Below are positions 47,901-59,515 of a stretch of DNA of 64,000 bases, piece after piece. The notes beneath the pieces were generated by a model. It worked only from the letters and a program-made list of their open reading frames with translations, was not told where the DNA came from and ran no database searches. Position numbers and translations under genes: made by a program. The number at the start of each line of letters is the position of its first letter. Position 1 is the first letter of the stretch. The DNA is from Ottelia alismoides (taxonomy: Eukaryota; Streptophyta; Magnoliopsida; Alismatales; Hydrocharitaceae), in assembly GCA_037367405.1 (NCBI GenBank), contig JAZKJV010001867.1:62001-126000 (forward strand). Reading direction: 5' to 3'.

Positions 47901-48260
47901 ATCCAAAAAAAATAGAAGCCTAATTTCATCACATTTTACATCTCGACCAAGTTTCAAAAAATTTGGACCACGTTTGAACATTGTTCACATTTTAATCCTT
48001 AAAAATTGGCCAACATTGCATATCATTCATTAATTGCATTAAAAATTACTTCTTGAAAACCTAACTTCCAGATCGATTAAAAACCAACCTAATGAGACAA
48101 TTGCCTCCCTGAATTTGATTTTGGACTTACCAAGTAAAAAAAAGTTGATCGCTCGCATTAATTGACACATTGATTAAAATTTATGGTTTTTAATTAACCC
48201 TTAGTTGCCCGAATACTACAACAAATCAACACTATTAAAGGGCATTTTTTCAGTTCTTCA
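44996..48260 (+). repeat. 5' LTR of Athila/Tat-like element
   Basis: Begins TAATGAATTTGTGATTCG (first G mutated, compare TGATGAATC in its partner) and ends CAGTTCTTCA. Shows a C/T-rich centre with a TATA-like ctatttaagttg near 46270. Frames such as 46342-46875 have no counterpart intact in the partner LTR. Confidence 0.8.
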
Positions 48261-49193
48261 AATGATGTCGTTGTTGGGGAGACACGGCTAAGGTTGTTTT
48301 TAGAAAATCAAGTCTTTAGGTTTTCCATTCCTGGGTAGTCTGACCCCTGATTTTTCTTGTAATTATTTCTCCATTTTTTTCTTTTTTTTCTTTCTCCAAC
48401 ATTTATTTTATTTTATTCTTTATTTTTGTATATTTTTCTGTGAACCTTATTTTTGTGTGAGGTACCCAGTGAACTTGGAGTGGCTCTCTTGGAAGCCGAC
48501 GCAACTCGAAGCGACCGGACACACAAAGAATTTAATTTTTGAGAGAGAGAGAGAGCGTGTTTTTATCTAATTTGTAATTAATTGCTAATTTCTAGCGATT
48601 CTTGATTGGGTTCTCACGTGTGTAAAAGAGACTGGACTCTTTGTGGTGTGTCAGATCTATTTCACTCTCCGATGAGGGTGGGGCCCGACTTGAGTGGTTT
48701 GTAGTCCTAGGATTGCACCACTGCTATTATAACTACTAGGATTTTTTGTGCTCCTTGGACTAGGACCACACTATACTTAATTATATACAGTAGATCGATT
48801 TTCATTTGGACAAATTAAATTATTCTATCACTCGCTAATAGATATTTCTGCTCTAGGTGTGATTTCTCATGCATGCATTAGATTTATTTTTTAGAGAAAT
48901 TTCAATTCCATTTAGCATATTGCACGAAGATTGCGAGGAAGCATTGTAAATATCTCTGACTCAGCATTCATAATCATGTTTCCTACTGTACGTCTTTCTC
49001 GATTCTCTGTCGATTTTCATTCACATAGGAATAAAGGAAATTGGAATCCCCGTGTAGACGTGCATCGATTCTCTCTCAGCTCTAGCTCCATATTACCCAT
49101 TTGTTCATGACCTTGATATGGAAACCTAAATCATTTCAGTTTTGCATTTTATTTTAGTTGCCTGGGGGCAAGCAAGGTTTAGGCGTAGGGGGT
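48261..49193 (+). other. Internal region of the Athila/Tat-like element (933 bp)
   Basis: Primer site at its start, a leader with a (GA)n run (48540-48555), and at its end ggggcaagcaaggtttaggc followed by the purine tract. No open frame of note. Confidence 0.75.
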
Positions 49194-52100
49194 TGATGAA
49201 TCTGTGATTCATTAATAAAATATGAAAATAGAGCTTCGTTCCCAAGTAATTAGCTACATTTCATCATTTATTCTGCATTTTTGCCATTCATGCACTTAGA
49301 TTTAATATCTGCATTTTAACATGTATAAATGCATTCATAATCATCTTCATATTTCCACCTAACTTCATACAAATTTAATTTATTCATGCTAATTCTAATG
49401 GAACTAAAACGACTTTATTATGTGCATATTACTAACAAGATTAGAGAAAAATACAAAAAAAATACTAACTCAAATAATTAGCACGTAAGACAAAACATAA
49501 ATTTCGGAATAGACATACTAAAATGTGCATAACTTTTTCACACAATGTCCAATTTAGATCTACTCACTTTTAAGTAATAGACATTCAAAGATCTTCAAAA
49601 TAAGACTAATTTCATAAAAATCGGAGCTCATATGTGAAAGGTGGGTTTTGGGCCTCTTTTACGCATTTTGTGTTTTAATGGTTTTTAACTTGACATTTTT
49701 ATGCACATAATTAAACCCTTTTTCTTTTATTTCTTTTTCATTTATATTCTTTGATGAAAGTTTATAAAATTCACAAAAATCCAAATCCAAAATGAGACTG
49801 AAATCAAAGAAACTGACTGAGTCCGAGTGTCCTTTGTGAGTCTGGACAGATATCTTCCATTTTCTACTTTATTTTATTCTCCTATTTTCTTATTTATTAA
49901 AAATCCAAAAAATTATAGTAATGTGTAGATATGTATCCTTTATTTTATCGTATTTTTTCTCAATTTTCTCTTAATTAAATCACAAAAAAAATTACAATAT
50001 CCCAAAATATCAGGTGTTCGATGTACATATAGTACACCAAAAAATTATTTTGTACAGATGACCTCTTTTGCTCCTGATCCCCTCATGAAAATTGTACGTC
50101 TCATTGAGACGAGCAATTTTTGTGAAGAAATTTTTCGATCCAAGGTCTCTAGTTATTTTATTTTTTATTTTTTTATCATATTTAATTTTGAATTTTTTTG
50201 GAGCGATACGCGGAGCCTCCTAGGGCCACCACATGTCGCCCCACCCTTCTCTCTCCCTCACTCCTCTCTCTCTCTCTTTTCACTTTCCTCCTTATGTGCA
50301 GTGCATTTGAGAACTTTTCCTCCCCGTGCGTCAAAAAATCCCTAGCCTTCTTCTCCGCCTAATGGCCGAACATCTCGCCTCCCTCCTCTCTGCGTCCTCC
50401 AGTGTTGACCAACGACCCCTGCAACCGCCAAAGCCCCACACCCGTCGCAACAAACCTCTGCACCTTCTCCACCCTCTCCCTATTTAAGTTGCCGCTAGCC
50501 CGCGATCGTGTAACATCTGCCATATATATGAGAAAGGGAGAGAGAGCTCGAAGGGTGGTGACAGCCCCTCCATCTGCCCCTCAAAGACTCCTCCTTCGGC
50601 AAGATCATCCCAGCTTACCACAATGGCCTTGCCTCCGCCCCACGCAGCACACCTCACAGACTACCCTCCTTAGCCTACTCTTCCTCGACCACTTAGCCAC
50701 ACTTCAACGCCTCTGCTGACATCCATCTCCATCGCATCTTCGCCAACTGCCTGGAGCACGTTGCCATTCACAGAGCTCCTCTCTCGTCAATGCCGCTATC
50801 CGCCTAAGGCGTGTGTCGTCCTCCGTCGGTCGCCTCAAGCACCTCCTCTAGGAGCCTGCAATCCATCAACTAATTGCATGTCCACTGTGAACCTGCATGC
50901 GAGTAACACCGCTCCGCTCACCAGAGATGCCTCCGCCCTCGATTCGTCGTTCTCCGTCGACACAACATAGGCCAGCTGGTCCCTCACACTCCATCCCCAT
51001 CCGTGTGAACGAGCTCAGTCGTGACTTTGCTCCCTCTGTCGGGCAACCCTTCCAAAGAGGTTACATAACCCCCATGTGCAGTGTGGGTAAATTGAAAGGA
51101 TGCCCCTGAAGCTCTAAGATTTCCAAAGATGCCCCCGCCATCTGACACTTGTATCACGTACGAGGGAGGCCACCTTAGAATATTTGTAGAGCAGCCCCAG
51201 GAATTCTAGCAAAACACCTGTAGGACATACTCTCCAGATTCACGTGCAAACGGATATCCCCCTCTTGGAAAATTTGAAAACATGCCCTCCATGGGTTAAA
51301 TAATTACATATGTGCCCCTGTGCACGAATTTTCCTATTTATTTATTTTCTAATATTACATTTAGAACCCTTAGTTATCAATTTATTTTGGACATCTACAT
51401 TACATCATTTTATTATTTAAAAATTTATTTTGGACATCTACATTACATCATTTTATTATTTAAAAATTTGAATTTTATTCTATAATTAACTCTTAACATC
51501 GTGGCATGCTAGTGACATTTTTATTCTCTGTAGTTGATTAATTATTATTATTCTGGTAAGAATCTACATATTTTGCTCAATCTGTGCTTAGAATTTCATA
51601 TTAAATTAACCATAGCTCCAAAAATTACCGAAAATTCGTGGATAGTAGAATTAATTTCTACTTATATTGTGCCTAAAAAGAATTGCATTTGCATGCATAA
51701 CTTGGTCTATAAAAATCATTTTGTAAATTTCAGTAATTAATTTTTAGTAGGTATTAAATTCAATAGATTTAGGGTTTAAGATTTTTTGAAATAGATAACC
51801 TAGTGATATATCTTAGATAATTTTATTTTCTAAAAATAAATAGATTTAATATTTATTATAATTAATTATTGAAAATCACATTATTTGCATTTATAAATTC
51901 ATTATTTATTCATCTTGCATTCAAAAATTCCAAAAAAAATTACAAAAGCCTAATTTCATCACATTTTACATCTCGACCAACTTTCATAATTTTTGGACCA
52001 TGTTTGATCATTGTTCACATTTTAGTCCTTTAAAACTGGCCAACGTTGCATATCATTCGTTAATTACATTTAAAAAAATACTTCTTTTAAAACCTAACAT

Positions 52101-52294
52101 TGAGATCGATTAAAAACCAACCTAAGGAGACAGTTGCCTCCCTGAGTTCGACCTTGAACTTACCAAGTAAAAAAAGTTGATTGCTCGCATAAACTGATAC
52201 GTTGATTAAAATTTACGGTTTTTTATCAACCCTTAATTGACCAAATACTACAACAAATTGACACTATTAAAAAGGCATTTTTTTCGGTTCTTCA
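49194..52294 (+). repeat. 3' LTR of Athila/Tat-like element
   Basis: Begins TGATGAATCTGTGATTC and ends CGGTTCTTCA. It aligns with 44996-48260 throughout, with many substitutions and a shortened C/T-rich middle, so the insertion is old. A 55-bp block ttattttggacatctacatt is duplicated in tandem at 51386-51470. Confidence 0.8.
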
Positions 52295-53249
52295 GGGACC
52301 ATGCGCCAGGTGGACCAACCAAGCAGTGCCACGTGGCATAGAGTTGACCAGATGTTGACCATGATTGAAAAATAGGAATAAATATATTAGAATTTACAGA
52401 TAGACTCATATGCAAAAGTGCTCAACAAGAAAAATGATTGTTCAAATGCAATCTACAATGTTCATGAAGGACTCAAGTGAATATGAAATGCAAAATGCAA
52501 GATATGCAATTTTTGGTGGTAGTTTATGTATATTAAATACCTTTTTTGGATTTGCAATTTTCATTTGATTTTCTAGAGATGAATAAATGCATGCAAAGAT
52601 CAAACATGCTATGAAAAGATGTAATGGACTCAAATGATATTTTTTGAATTTTTTGGATTTGAATTAATTTCAAAAAAAAATAGAGAAGTGAAATATGTAC
52701 AGATGTATAAAGTTAGAAAGCTTAAGTCAGAATATGTCATTTTTATCGCTAGTCTGATTTTTTTATTTTGATTTTTGTGTAATTTATTAAAATAATGAAA
52801 AATTAAATAATAAAAAATAAAAAGAGTGAAATATGCACATGAAATGATAGGTCAAAATCAACACATATGTACAAATTGCAGTTAGGCCCCAAAACCCATT
52901 TTCATAAATGAACTCTGATTCTTTTGAATTTGAGCTTGATTTAGATAATTGAATGCACATTAATTCAAAAGTAAGCAGAGTTCATTTAGAAAATGTATGA
53001 GAGAGAAATCAAAATTTCCATCTGTTTGTCCTGAAATCAGGGTTTGAGATTATTTTACTTATATACATGTTGTTATTTTTTAGGATTATTCAATGATTAA
53101 GGTTAGTGATATGTACACAATGAAGTTAGTTTCATGTCAAATGGAGTTAGCATGAATTAACTAAAAATACAAAAGGTTAGGTGAAAATATGTATATGCCT
53201 ATGAATGCAGGAATAAATGCTAATTTATGCAAATTAATTATGAGTGTAT

Positions 53250-55024
53250 TGTGAACCTCTTAGGATCCGGGTGCCCGTTTACACACATTTTGCACTATTA
53301 CATTCACTGGTATCGCATTAAAAGCATGAACTTATGGGGAAATTTTTTGCGCTGCAACAATTGCATATGACATTTACATTCACATTCATAACCACAAAGC
53401 TAATAGAGACAAACGCCACCAAAATTTTATTTTATTAACTTTCTTTTATTTTACAACATGTACCGTGACTGACAGTACATACAGTATTCCCAAAAATCTG
53501 ACTGAAGAGAGAGGAAGCATTTACATCATAAAGTGAACCAAAAACTGAAACAAAACAACAACATACCATCTGGTATAAACTCTATCGCCGAGGATCATCA
53601 AGAGCTACTGAACAGCAAGCTTTTTGCCAGCCAAACCATGTTTAGAAAAGAAGAGGCATCAACGGTTGCTGGTACCTCCCAAAAACTTATAAACAGAAAC
53701 AAGCATTTAACATGTTCAAAAGTAAACAAGTAGAAAGATGGAACAGGTAAAGTTTACATCTACTTGTGTAAGTAAAAAGGTTTTCAGACCTGTAAGCATT
53801 TCCTATAAGCACCCATTATTCCAACATTTTTCATAAATAACCTTTTTATTTTGTAATCAAATGCTCATAATTATATGAGTGTATGTATATATATATATAT
53901 CTAGATTATCATATTGACCAGATATCACATCTGTGGATTTTTGACGATGTGAAAGATGGAATTGGATTATTAATAGATTTACTTGATTCTCAAGTCTAAT
54001 GGGTAGTCATTTCCTACCAACACAACTTTCGATTGTAGTTTCTTCAAAACTCAACTTCAACTGTCTCAGATGCAACTTTAGATGATGTAGATATAGATAT
54101 GGATGATCTGGATATAGAATCGCCAAGTCTGTTTGGCGAAGGTAAAACTCAAGCGGTGAGGTAGCCTACAAATGGCTCTTCTATCTCACCCTCTAATTGG
54201 AAGTGCGGTCCAATAGAGGGATAGGTCTACTCCCAAACTACGTCACTGAGATGGGTGAGAGAGACTTCTCGGAAAAGTCGCTCTAGAAAACAGCCCGACT
54301 AGTATGGGCAGCCGAGCTCGTACGTAAAACTGAAAAAAAATCAAGGATCCCCTGCCTGGGTATCCTAAAACAAAGGGTCAGCAGAACTGGTCTAAAATCG
54401 GGATCCCAACGAGGCATAAAAACACTGTGTGCTCGCGTAAAAACCGAAAAGGGACTGAGATCTTAGACCCGCGCACTTGGCGGCCGCTGCAGGAACTGGG
54501 CTTCCTATCTTTCGCCCAGTTGAGGGTCAACGCGCCCTCGCACAGTCAAGTATAAAAGTTACGATGACCGGTAAGATTATTTATCATCATTGATTCGTCA
54601 CCATAATTATTTACTTTATTTCTCATCCTTTCTTGATGTCTATTGTGTTTAACTTTATAGATCTAAGTATCTTGTCACCACTTTATCGTTAGCGATATAG
54701 TATATCCTATTCAAAGATCAATTGGTTGAGGATTATTAGCTTTATAAGTGGAGAGTATGAAAATACGAAGATTTGTATTAAGTTTTGTTAGCGATATAGT
54801 ATATCATATTCAATAGTGATAGGAATCTAAGTGATATATGTAGTTTCTGAATATTAACCTCCAGCACATGCTTAAATTCAAAGTCCACATTAACCGAGTA
54901 TAGATAATAACACATATATTATATATATTTATAGCCTATTATTTTCCAACTAAATATTATATTTGATCTTATTCAAATCAAATTTATTTTATATCCAAAT
55001 CTTCATATGTGAATAGTAGATACT

Positions 55025-55056
<32 letters not shown>

Positions 55057-57277
55057 TATCTACAATAGCAGAGATATATCTAAATAGTAGCATTTTAGTC
55101 CAAAAAGATCTGAAGATAACTGGACATTGATTTCATAATACTTTGGACTTTGTATTTACATCATCCCTTTGTTTGGAGCAATCTGTCGAGTTGCGTGGAG
55201 CTATTTATTCTTAATTAGAAATTATTTCAAGTTTGAATTCACACTATTGACTAGTTGGATGAAGGTATAGCGTGTAACAATCTCGTAGTTGCTTCTGGCA
55301 ACGACTAAGGTTGAATATTTTCAAACAGTTATGTCAAGTGCAGATTACATGACAGACCAAAAATATTTTAGATTTTAGTTTATTTTATTTTTTTTCTACT
55401 TCGATTTTACTGGAACTAGAAATTAGCAAGAATTATTTAAATATTCAGATAATAGTCATGACCTTATATTACTTTGTTATGTTGCATTCTGCAGTCAGGT
55501 GACAAATTTGTATATTAAGGTATTTACATTGCCATTATTACTAATTATTTTATCCATTAATATCCTTGTTGTTATGCGAATCTCGTATATCTTGTTAATG
55601 GATGCTCTTTGCTCATAATTAGAAATTAAATTTATTTTTTATGAACAGTAATCAGAAGAAATCAGAATTTCATAGTTTCAATATTTCAAAGTTTAATTTA
55701 TAATCAATGGAAACCCAAATATTACTCACTTAAAGAGACTATGAATTATGTAATGGCACGGAATCCAATTCTATTTCAGATCAAAACCCAAGTATGATCT
55801 TAAAATTTAGATATGGAACTACAAATCCAATGATCGATTTATGCCAAATTCTCAGCAACATATTACTTTAAAAAAAGCTTTAATAATGAATCAAAAAAAA
55901 AGTGGAACCTCATGCATGGCAGCAAAGATGGAGGGCAATGGATGGTACCTAATTAGATCTCCAAATGGGAATCTACATGCATGACGTGGCTAGTGATTTG
56001 GAGCAGCACTATGGTCTTCAGCTGCTTGGATTTGTAGTGGCTTCTATTAGGTTGAAGAAGCAACAGTAAGGGGCTGAAATTCGGGTTCTCCAGGGGAGTT
56101 TTTCATCAGAATGAAGGCTGTAATTTCTTGGTTGAGGAGAAATAGAATAGGGGTAAGTAAGAGGGTAAAAAGGAAAGAGGGGAGAGCTCCCTTGGCTGAG
56201 AATGGATTTGGGATTTTGGAGAAAGACGAGAGGAAAAGAAAGGGTCCTCTTGGTTCCATATATAAAGGGGAGAGGAGGGAATTAAAAGATGACACTTGGA
56301 AAAATATTTGTTGCCATTTGGAGGCAAAAGAAACTCTATGTGTGAAGGATATTGGATTGTACATTGCAGTTATGTACTGTATGGTGAAAATATTTATATA
56401 TTTCTTTTACAAATAAAACGTTTTCTTCTATTTGGAAACCAAAGTTCTCTGTACACGCGCATCGATTCTCCGACTTCGACGCGCACTGGCTCTTTGACCG
56501 TTTCTGCACGACGATCAATGTGAGTATACTTGGTTGAGAAGGTTTGATATTGATTTACCTCTCTAAGCCCAAGAGCAGTACTATCCAGAGATTCTAGTTC
56601 GTGCTTGCTTTCTCAGTATCGAAGTCTCAACTTGCAGTGGCAAATTGTGCCCCCTTAAGAACTTTGAGAGTCAACCCCATAGTTAGCGGTTTGGCAAGAA
56701 GGGGAAGCTAAGTCCGTCATATGTGGGACCATTTGAGATCTTAGAGAGGATTGGCAGAGTCGCTTATCAGGTTGCACTTCCACCCCAGTACGCGCTTGGG
56801 TCAGTTCAAGGTGCGCGGCCAGGCTCGTAGTTAGTACATTCTCCTGCTTGCGCAATCATACTCCGCGTGAATAGACGATCGCCAACGAGTCGAAAGAAAA
56901 ATGTGCGGAAAGGATATATTTTCACTTGAGTTTTGAACCCCCAAAATTTTCGAGATACGATTTCAATTTGGGGTTAAATTTTGTGGTTTTAAAATATCAA
57001 ACGACCCCCAATTGACAAACAGTCGATTCCGTTGGTCTTGTTTCGTCGAATCATATCTAATGACGGTCTCGGTTCATTTTGCGATTTCTGAATTTGCGTT
57101 GCAGTTTTTTCGGACATGCATTACGGTGCGACCGATTTTTGGTCGGTATTGCTCGAACGACTTTTAATTCATAATCAATCGGTCGTTTTAGGTCGTCTAA
57201 TGTTGCCAGATAACTTTATTGGTTTAATCGGATCCTAATCGGGTCAGGTTCGGGTTTGTGCGGATTCGTATGTTACA
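53250..57277 (-). repeat. 3' LTR of the chromovirus
   Basis: Ends TGTAACATACG at 57277 and ...GAGGTTCACA at 53250. It is about 400 bp longer than its partner because of a pol fragment at 56556-56917 and a longer (AT)n run near 55030-55056. Confidence 0.87.
56556..56917 (+). other. Chromovirus pol fragment inserted in the 3' LTR
   Basis: The partner LTR runs straight from ttgat to atatattttc, so this block of about 360 bp is an insertion in one LTR only. Its plus strand includes RFGKKGKLSPSYVGPFEI and GRVAYQVALPP, an integrase tail from a related element, in the orientation opposite to the host element. Confidence 0.75.
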
Positions 57278-57456
57278 ATTATAACCCTCAAAGGGAGTCT
57301 CGTCCTCGAGACTCGAGTTAAGGTCATTTTATATCTTGAATTTCATATGGTCATAAAAACCTCAAAGGATTTTAAACCCATAAAAAAACATAAAAGAGAA
57401 AACAAGCATATATTTTAACATATTTCTAATTACAAAAGCTTGTTTTGCTTATTACC

Positions 57457-59257
57457 TCAGAAAATATGCAGGTATCGTGCCTGCATGTCAGCTTCGGTCT
57501 CCCACGTCGCCTCTTCGACATCATGTCGGTACCACAACATGTCGACCAATGGAATCTCTTTGCTGCGAAGCTTCTTTACAGCACTGTCAAGTATCTGCAC
57601 CGACCTCTCCTCGTATGTCAAGTCTGGCTCCACGTCTAAATTCTCATAGCTGATGACGTGTCGAGGGTCGTGCACATACTTCCTCAAGTTGGATACGTGG
57701 AAGACATCATGGATAGCTGAAAGATGTGGAGGAAGGGCTACTTGGTAAGCAACCTTCCCCACTCTAGCCAAAATCTCAAAAGGTCCAACATATCGCGGCG
57801 CCAACTTGCCACGAACACCGAATCTCTGCACTCCCTTCATGGAATATACACGGAGAAATACCCAATCTCCAACCTATAATTGATAGGAATGTCATTAATA
57901 TGAGATTAAGTTAATTTTGAAATAAAGGAAAGAGAAGAAGATTAGATACCTGAAACTCCAAATCTCTTCTTCGACAGTCTGGATAGCTCTTCTGGAGGCT
58001 TTGTGCAGTCAGAAGCCTCCGTCTTACAAGATCAACAGCTCTCGCGGTCTCCTCCAGGAGATCTACGGAGTAAAGAGCATGATCGTCTACCTCACGCCAA
58101 CTGAGAGGTGTGAGGCATCTCCGCCCGTATAGGGCTTCGAATGGACCCATGCAAATACTGGAGTGATAGCTGTTGTAGTACGCCACTAATGGCAGATGGT
58201 CCTTCCAGGACCCTTTCCACTCCAAAGTGCAAGCGCGGAGCAAATCCTCCAATGTCTGTATGGTGCGCTCACTCTGCCCGTCTGTCTGTGGATGATAAGC
58301 AAAACTCATCTTCAGCTCTGTCTGTAGTGCTGACATGAACTGATGCCAATAATGCGATGTAAATCTTGAATCTCTGTCAGACACCACCTCTCGTGGTATA
58401 CCACGTAGTCTGATAATGTTCTGTACATACAGCTTGGCCACTCTGGATGGAGTGTAAGTTGTGTTGACGGGTATGAAATGGACTGACTTGATCAACCTAT
58501 CAACAATGACCCAAGTGGAATCATGGCCACCTGGTGTCTTCGGCAATCCCGTGACAAAATCCATAGAAATGCTCTCCCACTTCCACTCGGGAATGGGGAG
58601 AGACTGCAGTAATCCTAGTGGTCTCTTGTGCTCAGCCTTGACCATCTGACAGGGCATGCATCTGTTGAAATGTTGCGCCACATTGCGCTTCATTCCATCC
58701 CACCATCTCTCGTTAAAGTCTGTCAATGAATACTTCATGAAAGATAGCCACGTGTCTCGTAGCACGCGAATCATCCTGAGCACCTTCATCACTCTCTTCA
58801 GCCATTTCTCAGCAACATCTGGTGAACCGGTGCCCTCGAACAAGGGTATATTGGCCCGCTGATAGGAAGTGAAGACCGACCGATGCCTATGAATAGCTGA
58901 GTACTCGTGTGCACCCTCGTCTGCAAAGTCAACAGGGTCCTACTCCCTGTCAAAGTCCGCATCATCGGCTCCATGCTCAGGTATCTCCTCAAGTGGATCA
59001 TTAGGATGAGGCTGCTCTACCTCAACAGACTGGTGCTGGTCCTGCCGTGTTCCATCCTGTGATGGATGGTATGTGAAATCTGATAGATCCTCAAACCTCA
59101 TCTCTATATATGTCTGTCTGTCGGCAATCTCAGTCTGCTGTGCCAATATCTGCTCCTGCTGACCTCGCATGGCAGCCTGCTGCTGTTGGAGGTCGGTGAG
59201 GGTAGTCAGTATGCGTGCCAACTAGTCAGCCGTCTCTTGATCGGGTCGAGATGCCAT
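57457..59257 (-). pseudogene. gag-integrase fusion with chromodomain-type tail
   Basis: ATG at 59257 (MASRPDQETAD) opens a frame that runs to 57911 with only two TAG codons (after ETAD and after DFDRE). The gag part includes a glutamine-rich segment and FEGTGSPDVAEKWLKRV. At about 58740 it changes to integrase: the CxxC of the zinc finger (RCMPCQMVKAEHK; its HH half is lost), SISMDFVTGLP, VSDRDSRFTSHYWHQF and SFAYHPQTDGQSERT, so the D, D and E are present. A 76-nt intron-like gap (57949-57874) separates DLEFQ from VGDWVFLRVYS. The tail ends at 57457 with the aromatic residues of a chromodomain. Protease, RT and RNase H are deleted in frame. Confidence 0.85.
57874..57949 (-). other. Putative 76-nt spliceosomal intron in integrase
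   Basis: The segment starts GTATCT and ends ATTATAG, is AT-rich, contains stops and has a length not divisible by three. Removing it joins CAG to GTT exactly between the residues Q and V of the family's usual ...LEFQVGD... stretch. A chance insertion would rarely have such edges. Confidence 0.65.
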
Positions 59258-59497
59258 GGCTCTGCATAAGAACCATTTATTAGTCATAAAATTTATTATT
59301 CGTAGATAATATGATATATGCTTTTTCTCTTCTTAGGATATAATATGAAAATTAATGAAATTGGTGACATCTGTGTTGGTTGAATATGAATGTCATATTT
59401 CCCTTCTCGGACTCACGACAAGTCAGAAGACTGCCGTTATTTGAGAACTTAATGCGATCGGAATTGAAATATTGTGAATGTGCATATCGGGGTACTA

Positions 59498-59511
59498 CGA
59501 CTCTGATACCA
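59498..59511 (-). promoter_or_regulatory. Primer-binding site of the chromovirus
   Basis: Minus strand TGGTATCAGAGTCG, four bases inside the 5' LTR end, complementary to initiator methionine tRNA as in most plant chromoviruses. Confidence 0.85.
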
Positions 59512-59515
59512 AAAA

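Larger units (their letters stand above)
44996..52294 (+). mobile_element. Non-autonomous Athila/Tat-like element, 7.3 kb
   Basis: LTRs 44996-48260 (3.27 kb) and 49194-52294 (3.10 kb) enclose only 933 bp. After the first LTR, TGATGTCGTTGTTGGGGA (48263-48280) matches the plant Athila/Tat primer site with transitions at CpG or C positions. Before the second LTR is the purine tract ggcgtagggggt. Flanks gagac and gggac agree at 4 of 5 positions. There is no gag or pol. It is inserted in the solo LTR 42597-63242. Confidence 0.8.

Noticed and set aside
44996..52294. Simple tandem segmental duplication of 3.2 kb.
   Set aside because: TG...CA ends, a primer site after the first copy and a purine tract before the second show LTRs of one element.
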